Assembly: GCF_039537505.1 (NCBI RefSeq)
Contig: NZ_BAABAQ010000004.1
Coordinates: forward strand, 186,001-250,000
Direction: 5' to 3'
Origin: Streptosporangium oxazolinicum
GTDB taxonomy: Bacteria > Actinomycetota > Actinomycetes > Streptosporangiales > Streptosporangiaceae
DNA length: 64,000 nucleotides
The translations under genes and the position numbers were made by a program. This document shows positions 43,905 through 52,973 of this stretch, in pieces (the first letter of the stretch is position 1; each line of letters starts with the position of its first letter). The notes beneath the pieces were generated by a model. The model did not search any database. It had not been told where the DNA came from and worked only from the letters and a program-made list of their open reading frames with translations.

Positions 43905-45419
43905 TCAGACGTGGTCATCGGCCACCTCCCTCGGTCCCGGCACGCCGGGATCGCCCACGACCTTCACCGGGCCGATGCCGGGCGAACCGGCGGAGGACCC
44001 GTTCTGGCCTGCGGGGCGTTCGACCGGGACGATGCCGCACAGCCCGGGGACCTCGTCGAGCGGGACGTCCCCGGCCACGGAGGCGACCAGCAGGGTCTCC
44101 AGCCCGCGCAGCAGCGCGTAGGCCGTGGGACGCGGCAGGTAGGAGGTGTCGGCCATCAGGTACAGCTCGCAGGTGTTGGTGGCGGTACCGGTGGCGAACA
44201 GGGCCGTGGCGTCCACCTCGGGCCAGGATCCGGCGTGGAAGGTCCTGGTGCTCCCGGTGAGGGCGGCGATCGCGGCGGGGTCGCCCGGTGGCTCCACGGC
44301 GGGCAGGTGGGGCCAGTGGCCGACGGTCCGCGTGTCGTTGAAGTAGGCCGACAGGTCGACGGGCCTCCCGCGCTCGCGGCCGACCTCCTCGCGCAGCGCC
44401 ATCATCCGGTACGGGTGGTAGTGCGCGTTCCGGTAGGCGGTCAGCGCCTGCCGGTGCCCTGCGCGGGCGGCGTCGGCGAACGTCCCCTCCGGCAGGGTGA
44501 GAACGAAGATCCCGTCCTGCACGGCGCTGCCCGCCATCGCGGCGACCCGGGGATCGTGCCGGTTGGCCACGACGAGCTGCATGGCCACCTCGCGGTGGCC
44601 GGTGAGCGCGCCCAGCAGCACCGCGCTCGCCGAGGTCAGCACGCTGGCCGTACTGACCGACCAGCGCGCCGCCAGCGCCTCGGCCGCCGCCGCGACGGCG
44701 GCCGACTCCATGCCGACCTTGACGAACCTCGGCTCCTCCGGTGCCGTGCGGGGGAAGTCGAACATGGTCAGGGGCGCCCTCTCCAGGACCGCGCGCCAGT
44801 GACGCAGCGTCCGCTCGCCACGGGCGGCGCCCGCTCCCTCGCGCTCGAAGGCGGCCTGGTCCATCGGCTGCCAGGCGGGGGCGGGCATCTCGCCACCGGC
44901 GAGCAGGTCCCGCCAGTCGCGCGCCAGCACGTCCAGGGTCCCGCCGTCCACGGCCAGGTGGGACAGGGTGAGGGCCACCGTCCTGGGACGGCCGTCGACG
45001 GTCACGACGGCGCAGCGGAACGGCAGTTCGGCCGCGTAGTCGAACGCGGTGACGGCCAGCCGGGCGGAGAGCTCCCTGGCGGCGGCGACCGGCCTGGCCT
45101 CCCCCGCGTCGTACACCTCGACGGTGAACCGGCCCCGGCGTGCCACACGCTGGACCAGCCCGCCGGGAGTCTCCTCGTACGTCGTCCTCAGCGTCTCGTG
45201 CCGCTCGACGAGCACGCGCAGGGCCCGCAGGACGGTGTCGAGGTCGCGCCTGCCGTAGACGGGCAGCACCCAGGGCATGTTGAAGTACGGGTCGTCGTCG
45301 TCCAGCCACCGGACAAGCCGCCAGATGGCCAGCTGGCCCCAGCTGAGCGGCGACTCGCCGCCCCGCGCGCCGGTGAACTCCACGGACGTCGCGCTCAGCC
45401 GCGCGAGACCGGCCGTCAT
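43905..45419 (-). CDS. Stand-alone NRPS condensation-domain protein
   Basis: 504 aa, essentially a single condensation domain with a short Pro/Gly tail. The start region has SPLSWGQLAIWRLVRW, as in C domains. The active-site H-x3-DG is present as LSHLAVDGG (the first His of the usual HHxxxDG is Ser). A latter-half motif is SAYFNDTRTVGHW. No adenylation or carrier domain is attached. ATG 45419 overlaps the stop of the preceding 77-aa frame by 4 bp. It might acylate or esterify a freestanding substrate, but beside the decayed ligase fragment it may be a leftover of a lost cluster. Confidence 0.85.
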   Translation of the reverse strand: MTAGLARLSATSVEFTGARGGESPLSWGQLAIWRLVRWLDDDDPYFNMPWVLPVYGRRDLDTVLRALRVLVERHETLRTTYEETPGGLVQRVARRGRFTVEVYDAGEARPVAAARELSARLAVTAFDYAAELPFRCAVVTVDGRPRTVALTLSHLAVDGGTLDVLARDWRDLLAGGEMPAPAWQPMDQAAFEREGAGAARGERTLRHWRAVLERAPLTMFDFPRTAPEEPRFVKVGMESAAVAAAAEALAARWSVSTASVLTSASAVLLGALTGHREVAMQLVVANRHDPRVAAMAGSAVQDGIFVLTLPEGTFADAARAGHRQALTAYRNAHYHPYRMMALREEVGRERGRPVDLSAYFNDTRTVGHWPHLPAVEPPGDPAAIAALTGSTRTFHAGSWPEVDATALFATGTATNTCELYLMADTSYLPRPTAYALLRGLETLLVASVAGDVPLDEVPGLCGIVPVERPAGQNGSSAGSPGIGPVKVVGDPGVPGPREVADDHV

Positions 45420-45649
45420 CGGGTCCGGCCGATCTCTTCGACGACGCCCCCGGGGGACGGGGAGCCCGCGCGGGTCGCGGAACCGGTGAGGGGCGCGGAG
45501 CCGGTGAACGCCCAGTGGGAGAGCTCGGCGCCTGTGCTTTCCCGGACGCGGGCGACGGCCAAGTCCCGGACGCGGGTGACAGCCGAGTCCCGGACGCGGG
45601 TGGCGGCCAAGGACGCCCCTACCCACTGCTCTGTCAGCGGCGACGACAT
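45416..45649 (-). CDS. 77-aa ORF with three 8-aa repeats, between ligase remnant and C domain
   Basis: ATG 45649 has GGAAGG upstream and the stop overlaps the condensation gene start (ATGA), so it is set up for coupled translation. The sequence contains three copies of an octapeptide like TRVRDSAV, then AELSHWAFTGSAPL. It has no phosphopantetheine motif (no GxDS), so it is not a carrier protein. It may be a small accessory protein or a linker open by chance. Confidence 0.4.
   Translation of the reverse strand: MSSPLTEQWVGASLAATRVRDSAVTRVRDLAVARVRESTGAELSHWAFTGSAPLTGSATRAGSPSPGGVVEEIGRTR
45540..45611 (-). repeat. Three 24-bp tandem repeats
   Basis: Units 45540-45563, 45564-45587 and 45588-45611 start TCCCGGACGCGGG and differ at a few positions. 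They lie inside the 77-aa frame and encode its octapeptides. Confidence 0.9.
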
Positions 45650-45650
45650 T

Positions 45651-45835
45651 TCAGATGCCTTCCGTCCGGCCTGTCGCGGCGGCCTCGAACAGGCCCCGCA
45701 ACTCCCTTTTGATGACTTTTCCTGACAGGTTCCTGGGCAGGGCACCGACGACGACCCGTTCGGGATCTCGTACCCGGCCAGGCGTTCCACCAGGAAGGCT
45801 CGTGGCTCGATCACCGACGCCACCGGCGTCCCCTG
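45651..45835 (-). pseudogene. Frameshifted C-terminal remnant of an adenylate-forming ligase
   Basis: Two adjacent frames together give the usual C-terminal end of acyl-CoA ligase / AMP-binding enzymes: VIEPRAFLVERLAGYEIP in one, then ERVVVGALPRNLSGKVIKREL in the other, including the catalytic-lysine motif NLSGK. The switch falls at about 45760-45765 and is explained by loss of one G in ATCCCGGAACGG. Upstream (to about 45960) only broken, unrecognisable sequence remains, so most of the gene is gone. It ends one base before the 77-aa frame. Confidence 0.8.
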
Positions 45836-46282
45836 ACGTCGAGGACGCGCGCGGCGCGGTAGGGCTCCGGCGCCGAGGTGTGCGAACGGCCCCGGCGCGA
45901 CGTGTCCCGACCACACGTCCGCCTGCGTACCGCGCGGGTACGGCGGCCTCTCCACCATGCGTGAACACGGTGAATCGGTACGCCGCTTGAAGCGAGGCTA
46001 AGGATCACGCGCCGAATTCGTCAAGGTTTCACGCGTGTTTTCCAGCGCGATAAAACTCAACAAACTACCCCTTGCAGCCTCTTACCAGATAAATCGGCAT
46101 ATTCTCTATTTTTTGAATGTTTGTCATCCTCTTGGTCATTGACCCCACCCCCCGTAAGCCCCCACCCCCGCCGGGGCGCCTCGCCCCCTGACGGACCCCC
46201 TCCCCGAACGCGATTCCCGGGCGGAAGGCCGAGGTGGGAGCATGGCATCCGTCATGACGATCCCAAAGGAAGGCCACGACCG
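45836..46282. promoter_or_regulatory. Region between ligase remnant and copC
   Basis: 45836-45960 may be further decayed ligase sequence. 46000-46140 is AT-richer (TTCTCTATTTTTTGAATG near 46100) and should contain the copC promoter. No CsoR-type or CopY-type operator was recognised. AAGGAAGG at 46266-46273 is the copC ribosome site. Confidence 0.4.
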
Positions 46283-46864
46283 GTGAGGCGGCTACTCACG
46301 GTCCTGCTGCTCGCGTCCGCCGCGCTGCTCGGCGCGGTCGCCCCGGCGCAGGCCCACAACGTGCTGATCAGCAGCGATCCCAGGAACGGTACCGAGCTGA
46401 CCACCGGGCCCGAGAAGATCACACTCACCTTCGACCAGCCCGTCCGGCAGGGCTTCGCGCAGATCAGCGTGATCGGCCCGGACGGCGCGCGGTGGGAGGA
46501 GGGGAAGACGACCGTCGACAGGACGAAGGTCAGCGTCGGCGTGAAGCCCCTCGGCCCCGCCGGGGTGTACGCGGTGGGCTACCGGATCCTCTCCTCCGAC
46601 GGTCATCCGGTCTCCAACAAGATCACCTTCACCCTCACCGCCCCCGGCCAGGGCGCCTCCGCCCAGGCTCCCGCCACCTCCGCCCCGGTGGCCTCCTCCG
46701 CCGCCGCCCCGCAGGGACCCGATCTGGGCGCCCAGGCCGCCGAGGCCGCGCAGAACGGCGGGGCCGGGATGGCCGTGCTGTGGATCGCGGGCTCCATCGT
46801 CCTGCTGGGCGGGGCCACCGTGGTGGCGATGCGCCGTACGAGGGAGCAGGGGGGCGCGGGATGA
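46283..46864 (+). CDS. copC: CopC-domain copper resistance protein, membrane-tethered
   Basis: 193 aa. A signal peptide (LLTVLLLASAALLGAVAPAQA) ends right before an N-terminal His (HNVLISSDP), the usual CopC copper ligand position. The beta-sandwich has ITLTFDQPV and GVYAVGYRILSSDGHPVSNKITFTL with the conserved DGH. A Pro/Ala linker and a C-terminal helix (MAVLWIAGSIVLLGGATVV) tether it outside the membrane. GTG 46283 follows AAGGAAGG by 9 bp. It overlaps copD by 4 bp (ATGA), and both should act in copper handling. Confidence 0.93.
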   Translation: MRRLLTVLLLASAALLGAVAPAQAHNVLISSDPRNGTELTTGPEKITLTFDQPVRQGFAQISVIGPDGARWEEGKTTVDRTKVSVGVKPLGPAGVYAVGYRILSSDGHPVSNKITFTLTAPGQGASAQAPATSAPVASSAAAPQGPDLGAQAAEAAQNGGAGMAVLWIAGSIVLLGGATVVAMRRTREQGGAG

Positions 46865-47892
46865 CCGTGACCGCCGAGCGGGCCGCCGAGACCGGCACCG
46901 TCGGAAGGCTGGTCGTCGGCGGGCTCGTGTCCGGGGCCCTGGTGGCCGTGCTGACCGCGACGGCGCTCTCCCGCCAGGAGGCGGTGCCGGGGATCGCCAT
47001 CCCCGGGCCGCTCGTGGAGTACGGGCTGCCGGTGCTGCGGGTGCTGCTCGACCTGGCGGCGGTGGCGGTGGTCGGGCTCAGCCTGCTGCCGAAGCTGCTC
47101 GGGTTCGACGACCCCGACCGCACGGAGCCGGTGATGCGCCGGGCCCGGCCGCTCGCCGTGACCTTCGCCTGGGCGTGGGCGCTGCTCGCGCTGGTCGTCA
47201 TCGTGTTCCAGACGGCCGAGCTGAACCCCGGCCTGATCCCCACCCCCGGCATGATCGCCGAGTACGTCGACAGCGTCGGCGCCGGGCAGGGCATGCTCTT
47301 CAGCGCCGCCTGCGCGCTGTCCTACGCCGGGATCGGGCTGCTGGCCGTACGGTACGGCGAGAAGGTCCCGGCCGAGTTGCGGATCGTGATCGCCCTCTTC
47401 GGGCTGCTGCCGATCCCGGTCACCGGCCACGCGGTCGACTCGGTCTGGCACGACCCCATCATGATCTCGATGGAGCTGCACGTGATGGGCGCGGCGGCGT
47501 GGACCGGCGGCCTGCTCACGATCGTCCTGCTGGTCGCCGGAGACCGCAAGCTGCTGTCCAGGGTGCTTCCGGCGTTCTCCAGGCTGGCGACCCTGGCGCT
47601 CGTCGTCGTCGGCCTCTCGGGGCTGGTGAACGGCCTGGCCACGATGGCCCTCACCCCCGGGGTGGAGCTGCCGGGGGCTCTGCTGACCAACGAGTACGGC
47701 CTGCTGGTGCTGGCCAAGGTCGCGTGCGTGGCGCTGCTGATCCCGTTCGCCGCCCACATCCGCTTCCGCCTGCTGCCGCACATCGCGGAGCGGCGGGCGA
47801 CGGCGGTCGTCGCGTGGGCGGCGGCCGAGATCACCGTGATGGGACTCGCCTACGGGGTCGCGGTGGCTCTGACCAGCGCCTCCCTGTCCTGA
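46861..47892 (+). CDS. copD: CopD family copper transport membrane protein
   Basis: 343 aa with eight to nine transmembrane helices. CopD-domain features include GHAVDSVWHDPIMISMELHVMGAAAWTGGLLT, where His and Met residues suit copper binding, and the preceding helices AVAVVGLSLLPKLLGFDDP. It works with CopC to bring copper across the membrane in related systems. It is translationally coupled to copC. Its last 43 bp overlap the end of the convergent membrane-protein gene. Confidence 0.92.
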   Translation: MTVTAERAAETGTVGRLVVGGLVSGALVAVLTATALSRQEAVPGIAIPGPLVEYGLPVLRVLLDLAAVAVVGLSLLPKLLGFDDPDRTEPVMRRARPLAVTFAWAWALLALVVIVFQTAELNPGLIPTPGMIAEYVDSVGAGQGMLFSAACALSYAGIGLLAVRYGEKVPAELRIVIALFGLLPIPVTGHAVDSVWHDPIMISMELHVMGAAAWTGGLLTIVLLVAGDRKLLSRVLPAFSRLATLALVVVGLSGLVNGLATMALTPGVELPGALLTNEYGLLVLAKVACVALLIPFAAHIRFRLLPHIAERRATAVVAWAAAEITVMGLAYGVAVALTSASLS

Positions 47893-49058
47893 GCCCGTAG
47901 CGTGTGACGGCTGAACGACCATTCGGCGGCCAGCCACAGGACGGCGAGCCCGGCCCCCCCGACCAGCATGGTCGCGGGGGGCACCAGCGGGGGCGCCATG
48001 AACAGCTCGTGCTGGAAGCGCAGCGCCTGGTCGACGAGGAGGGTCGCGCCGAGGGAGCCGACCAGGGCCCTGACCACGGGCATCCTGATCAGGAACGCCA
48101 GGTCGACGGCGAGCGCCCCGGCGATCAGGAAGACAGGGATCGCCGAGCGCGGGAAATCGGCCACGGCCAGGAGCGGCCAGATCAGGGTGCGGAAGACGAC
48201 GTAGACGCCGACCACGGCGGTGGCGGAGAACATCCGGCCGATCATCGCGCGGGCGTAGACGGCCACCATGAGGGCGGCCATCACCGCGTAGAGCGGGTAG
48301 AGCTGGTCGGGCACGGGCAGCGCGAAGTGGAGCGCCACGGCCCTGTCGTCCACCGGCAGGCCGATCTGGTCGGCGGCGAACTTGATCAGGATCGGCTCGG
48401 CCTCCGGCGTCCCCCGGTCCCAGGCGGCGATGCTGTACACGCCGTACTCCTGGTGCTGTTCCGGGAACCAGACGTTCTCGAAGAGGAACACGAAGAGCCC
48501 GCCGAGGACCAGCGTGCGCGTCCGTCCCGGCACCGCCCGCACGAACCAGCCCCGGATCACGCCGCAGACCATGAAGAGCGTGCCGATGTAGAGCATCAGG
48601 TGGGACGGGCTCCACGAGGTGATGTCGAGCCCGTTGATCCGGTGGTTGATCAGGTCCAGCGGGACCGCGACCAGGAAGACGCCCGTGCCCCAGGTGATGA
48701 GGCGCTGCGCGAGCCTGTCCACGCCGTAACCGGTGTAGACGTGGATGATCGTGAGCGCGAGGGCGATGGCGGTGCCGACGCTGTTGAGCAGGTGCGGCGG
48801 GGCGAGGTCGTCACGGAGCCACTTGAAATGCCAGGAAACGTCCCAGGACGCCCCGAGCACCTTGAACGAGAAAGCCACCAGCCACCCGAGGTAGAGGAGC
48901 CTGAACAGATCCTCCGGGGTCTCCCTGCCGGCCTTCCCGCGTGTCCAATACGGCAGAGCCCACTCGATAACGGGAGTGGCTCTTCTTCGGAGGCTCTCTA
49001 CTGGCTTCACGCGTCGAAATGATGCCGCTCCTTTACCTCGCTCCGCAATCGGGGACAA
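47850..49058 (-). CDS. Polytopic membrane protein of unknown function
   Basis: Up to 402 aa with about ten transmembrane helices. Notable hydrophilic motifs between helices: GASWDVSWHFKWLRDDLAPPHL, LDLINHRINGLDITSWSPSH and ENVWFPEQHQEYGVY, rich in His, Trp and Asp, which could bind metal or haem. No family is recognised with certainty. Convergent with copD. The start is uncertain: TTG 49058 gives the longest form, and GTG (VKPVESLRRR) at about 49010 is an alternative with AAAGGAG some 17 bp upstream. Confidence 0.75.
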   Translation of the reverse strand: MSPIAERGKGAASFRRVKPVESLRRRATPVIEWALPYWTRGKAGRETPEDLFRLLYLGWLVAFSFKVLGASWDVSWHFKWLRDDLAPPHLLNSVGTAIALALTIIHVYTGYGVDRLAQRLITWGTGVFLVAVPLDLINHRINGLDITSWSPSHLMLYIGTLFMVCGVIRGWFVRAVPGRTRTLVLGGLFVFLFENVWFPEQHQEYGVYSIAAWDRGTPEAEPILIKFAADQIGLPVDDRAVALHFALPVPDQLYPLYAVMAALMVAVYARAMIGRMFSATAVVGVYVVFRTLIWPLLAVADFPRSAIPVFLIAGALAVDLAFLIRMPVVRALVGSLGATLLVDQALRFQHELFMAPPLVPPATMLVGGAGLAVLWLAAEWSFSRHTLRAQDREALVRATATP

Positions 49059-49192
49059 CCCTGAGCATCGGGATGGCTCTCCCTTTTTCCCACGTGGGTA
49101 ATCCCTCGTGTTCGGCCCCGGCGTCTGACCGGCAAGAACGCTCCTGAGAACGGTCTCAGGAGCCTCTCAGCTCGAATCAGTAGGCTCTCGTC

Positions 49193-51901
49193 ATGCAACG
49201 TGGGGGAAAACGGGCCGCCTGGGTCCCGGGGATCGCCGTGGCCGCCGTGCTGATCGTCGGTGTCGCGGCCTGGCTGGTGTGGCCGTCCGATCCGGACGTA
49301 CGGCCCCAGAACCAGATGATCACGGTGGTCGACGGCCCCGGCGACGACCAGCGGGTCACGCTGGACACGAGCTTCTTCCCCCCGGCCGGGGGTGGCAGGG
49401 CCCCCGCGGTGCTGCTCGCGCACGGCTTCGGCGGCAGCAAGCGGAGCGTCAGGGACGCCGCCGTACGGCTGGCCCAGGACGGCTACGCCGTGCTGACCTG
49501 GTCCGCGCGGGGCTTCGGCCGCTCCTCGGGACAGATCGCGCTGAACTCCCCCGACTACGAGGTCAAGGACGTGCGCCAGCTGGTCGACTGGGTCGCCAGG
49601 CGGCCCGAGGTCCGGCTCGACGCGGCGGGCGACCCTCGGGTGGGCGTCGCGGGCGGCTCCTACGGCGGGGCCATCTCGCTGATGGCCGCCGCCCACGACC
49701 CCAGGATCGACGCGATCGCCCCGCAGATCACCTGGTACGACCTCGCCGACGCGCTGTTCCCCAACGCCACCGGGCAGGGCCCGGAGAGCGGGGTGTTCAA
49801 ACGCATGTGGGCCGGGCTGTTCTTCAGCCGGGGCGGCCCCACCGCGGGCCCGCCGGGCGCGGCCGGTCTGGCCGCCCTCGGCGGAAGCGGGGGCGCGGGA
49901 GAGGCGGGAGACAGGGACGAGCCGCCGCCCGCCCAGCCCCGGCCGCTCACCGCGGAGGAGGTCCGGTGCGGCCGGTTCCTGCCGGAGATCTGTGACATGT
50001 ACCAGAAGGTGGCGGAGAGCGGCCGGGCGACGGCGGACGCGGTGGAGACGCTGCGCAGGTCCAGCCCGATCTCGGTGCCCGGAAGGATCAAGGTTCCGAC
50101 GCTGCTGCTCCAGGGACAGCGCGACTCGCTGTTCACCCTGGGCCAGGCGGACGCCAACGCCAGGGCGATCGCCGCCACCGGCGCCCCGGTGGAGGTCGCC
50201 TGGTTCGACGGCGGCCACGACGGCGGCAACGGCGAGGTCGACTGGCTGCACGACAAGACGCTCGGCTGGTTCGACCGCTACCTGAAGAACGACGAGGGGG
50301 CCGGGCGGGCGGCCGGTTCCTTCACCGTCACCCGCGACGGCGGGCGCGACCCCGGGACCCGGCGCCCGGTCCAGCTGCACGCCGTCGCCGGCCGCTATCC
50401 GGGACTGTCGGGCACCGGCCAGACCTCCGTGCCGCTCAGCGGGTCCGCCCAGCAGGTGGCCAACCCGCCCGGTGGCTCCCCCTCCTCGATCTCCGCGGTC
50501 CCCGGCTTCGGCGGTCTCGGCGGCGGAGCCACCGCGAACCTGTCGATCGACATGGCGGGCCAGAGCGCCACCTTCGACTCCGCCCCGCTCACCGCCCCGC
50601 TCCAGGTCACCGGCAGCTCGACCGTACGGGTGCGGGTGACGCCCGAACGGTCCGGGTCCCCCGCTGCGGGCGACGCGGGCGACGGCGCGCCGGGTGACGG
50701 CGCGGAGAGCGGCGAGGCCGGGAGCGGCACGCGTCCGGACGGCGGCGCGTCGGACGAGGTGACGCTGTTCGCCAAGCTGTACGACGTCGCGGGCGCGACC
50801 CAGGCGCCGATCCTGCCCGAGGGGCTCGTCGCCCCGGTCAGGATCGCGATCCCCGAGAGCGGCTCGGGCGAGGCCACGGTGACCCTCCCGGCGATCGACC
50901 ACAGGTTCGACGTCGGGCACCGGCTGCGCGTCGCGTTCACCACCACCGACCTGGGCTACAGCACCCCCGCGACCCCGGCCGTCTACCAGGTCGCCCTGGT
51001 CTCACCGGCCGTGACCGTCCCCACCTACGCCACCCTGCGCGCCCCCTCGACCGGCCCGGCCTGGTGGATCTGGGCACTGCCGCTGCTCTCCCTCGCCGTC
51101 GCGGCGGCCCTGCTGCTCGCCGGGCGCCGCCGCCCCGCCGACGAGCACGACCCCGAGCTCGACTCCGTGCCGCTGCGGATCCACGGCCTGACCAAGGCGT
51201 ACCGCAACGGCGAGCTCGCGGTGAACGACCTGTCGTTCACCGTCGAGCACGGCCAGGTGCTCGGCCTGCTCGGCCCCAACGGGGCGGGCAAGACGACCAC
51301 CCTGCGCATGCTGATGGGCCTGATCAGACCCGACGGCGGCGAGGTGCGGATCTTCGGTCACCGGGTGGCGCCCGGCGCCCCGGTCCTGTCCAGGCTCGGC
51401 TCGTTCGTCGAGGGCCCCGGTTTCCTGCCGCACCTCAACGGCCGCGACAACCTGGAGCTGTACTGGAAGGCGACCGGCCGGCCCGCCGAGGACGCCCGGT
51501 TCACCGAGGCCCTGGAGATCGCCGGGCTCGGCAAGGCCCTGGAGCGCGCCGTCCGCACCTACTCGCAGGGCATGCGCCAGCGCCTCGCCATCGCGCAGGC
51601 CATGCTCGGCCTGCCCGACCTGCTCGTCCTGGACGAACCCACCAACGGTCTCGACCCGCCCCAGATCCGCGAGATGCGCGAGGTCCTGATCCGCTACGCC
51701 AGGGGTGGACGCACGGTCATCGTCTCCAGCCACCTGCTCGCCGAGGTGGAGCAGACCTGCAGTCACGTGGTGGTCATGCACCGAGGACGTCTCGTCACGG
51801 CCGGGACCGTGGCCGAGCTGCTGAGCAGCCGCACCCCGGTCAACGGCTCCGGCACCCGCCTGGAGGACGTCTTCCTGGACCTGATCGGAGAGAAGGCGTG
51901 A
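49193..51901 (+). CDS. Alpha/beta hydrolase (CocE/NonD-like) fused to ABC transporter ATPase
   Basis: 902 aa. One N-terminal anchor helix (GIAVAAVLIVGVAAWLVW), then an extracellular alpha/beta hydrolase of the S15/CocE type with nucleophile elbow GVAGGSYGGA (about 155), catalytic Asp in LLQGQRDSLF and His in FDGGHDGG. A C-terminal beta domain as in X-Pro dipeptidyl-peptidases follows. A second helix (WWIWALPLLSLAVAAALLL, about 623-645) returns the chain to the cytoplasm, where an ABC ATPase has Walker A GPNGAGKT (about 694), signature YSQGMRQRLA and Walker B LLVLDEPT. The permease gene overlaps its stop by 4 bp. The hydrolase could process the exported substrate. Confidence 0.93.
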   Translation: MQRGGKRAAWVPGIAVAAVLIVGVAAWLVWPSDPDVRPQNQMITVVDGPGDDQRVTLDTSFFPPAGGGRAPAVLLAHGFGGSKRSVRDAAVRLAQDGYAVLTWSARGFGRSSGQIALNSPDYEVKDVRQLVDWVARRPEVRLDAAGDPRVGVAGGSYGGAISLMAAAHDPRIDAIAPQITWYDLADALFPNATGQGPESGVFKRMWAGLFFSRGGPTAGPPGAAGLAALGGSGGAGEAGDRDEPPPAQPRPLTAEEVRCGRFLPEICDMYQKVAESGRATADAVETLRRSSPISVPGRIKVPTLLLQGQRDSLFTLGQADANARAIAATGAPVEVAWFDGGHDGGNGEVDWLHDKTLGWFDRYLKNDEGAGRAAGSFTVTRDGGRDPGTRRPVQLHAVAGRYPGLSGTGQTSVPLSGSAQQVANPPGGSPSSISAVPGFGGLGGGATANLSIDMAGQSATFDSAPLTAPLQVTGSSTVRVRVTPERSGSPAAGDAGDGAPGDGAESGEAGSGTRPDGGASDEVTLFAKLYDVAGATQAPILPEGLVAPVRIAIPESGSGEATVTLPAIDHRFDVGHRLRVAFTTTDLGYSTPATPAVYQVALVSPAVTVPTYATLRAPSTGPAWWIWALPLLSLAVAAALLLAGRRRPADEHDPELDSVPLRIHGLTKAYRNGELAVNDLSFTVEHGQVLGLLGPNGAGKTTTLRMLMGLIRPDGGEVRIFGHRVAPGAPVLSRLGSFVEGPGFLPHLNGRDNLELYWKATGRPAEDARFTEALEIAGLGKALERAVRTYSQGMRQRLAIAQAMLGLPDLLVLDEPTNGLDPPQIREMREVLIRYARGGRTVIVSSHLLAEVEQTCSHVVVMHRGRLVTAGTVAELLSSRTPVNGSGTRLEDVFLDLIGEKA

Positions 51902-52836
51902 GCGACACCGACGGTGCCCGTGGCACCATGACCGGCGCGACGGGCGACGGCCCCATACGGAACGGAGATACGGAGAGCGGCGTCGCGGAGAACGGTTCGG
52001 CGCGCGGGTACGCGCCCGGACGCACGCTGCCGCTCGCCGTGGAGATCGTCCGGCAGTTCAAGCGGCGCCGCACGCTGGTGATGTTCGGCCTGCTGCTCGC
52101 GCTGCCGTGGATCCTGGTGATCGCCTTCAAGGTCGGCGCCGGGTCCGGGCAGCCGACCACCACGCTGCGCATCTCCGACCTGGCCACCGAGGGCGCGCTG
52201 AACTTCGCGGCGTTCGCCCTGTCGGTGTCGGCGAGCTTCCTGCTGGTCGTCGCGGTGGCGCTGTTCTGCGGCGACACGGTGGCCGGCGAGGCCAGCTGGT
52301 CGTCACTGCGCTACCTGCTGGCCGCCCCGATCCCGCGCGACCGCCTGCTGCGGCAGAAGCTGATCGTCGCGATGGGCTACTCGGCGGCGGCGGTGATCTG
52401 CCTGCCGGTGATGGCCCTGCTCGCCGGGACCCTCGCCTTCGGGTGGAACGACGTCCGGGTGCCGGGGACCGGCGAGACGATCGCCGCCCTGGACGTGCTG
52501 CCCCGGTTCGGGGTGGTGATCGGCTACGCCCTGGTCAGCCAGTTCGTGGTCGCGGCCCTGGCCTTCCTGCTCTCCGTCAGCACCGACTCCCCGCTGGGGG
52601 CGGTCGGCGGGGCGGTCGGCCTGGTGATCGTGAGCAACATCCTGCAGGCGGTCGAGGCGCTCGGCTGGCTCAGGGAGTTTCTGCCGACGTTCTGGAACAC
52701 CGCGTGGCTGGACGCCCTGGCCCCCCAGCCGGAGTACGACGGCATGCTCAAGGGGGTGGCCGTCTCCGTCACCTACTCGGCGATCCTGATCGCGTTCGCC
52801 TTCCGCCGCTTCCGCGCCAAGGACGTGGTCTCCTAA
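51898..52836 (+). CDS. ABC-2 type permease, partner of the hydrolase-ATPase fusion
   Basis: 312 aa from GTG 51898, which overlaps the fusion gene's stop (GTGA). A disordered Gly/Asp/Asn-rich N-terminus of about 40 residues precedes IVRQFKRRRTLVMFGLLLALPWILV and five more helices, with ABC-2 elements SWSSLRYLLAAPIPRDRLLRQKL and LGAVGGAVGLVIVSNILQAVEALG. It should supply the membrane channel for the fused ATPase. An ATG 30 bp in (MTGATGDG) is the alternative start. Confidence 0.92.
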   Translation: MSDTDGARGTMTGATGDGPIRNGDTESGVAENGSARGYAPGRTLPLAVEIVRQFKRRRTLVMFGLLLALPWILVIAFKVGAGSGQPTTTLRISDLATEGALNFAAFALSVSASFLLVVAVALFCGDTVAGEASWSSLRYLLAAPIPRDRLLRQKLIVAMGYSAAAVICLPVMALLAGTLAFGWNDVRVPGTGETIAALDVLPRFGVVIGYALVSQFVVAALAFLLSVSTDSPLGAVGGAVGLVIVSNILQAVEALGWLREFLPTFWNTAWLDALAPQPEYDGMLKGVAVSVTYSAILIAFAFRRFRAKDVVS

Positions 52837-52973
52837 CGGGACGCCCACCGGCGGGATCCGGCCTTTAGGGACGTGAGGACCCGGTGCCGCGTACCCGGCA
52901 CCGCGTACGCCGTACCGGAAAAGGCCGCATCCCCGGAAAGGCCGGGCACGCGGCGAGGCGCGGACTCTCGGGG

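Noticed and set aside
42243..45725. 1160-codon plus-strand open frame
   Set aside because: It crosses two minus-strand genes (MFS and condensation protein) with well-defined motifs; its own sequence is low-complexity.
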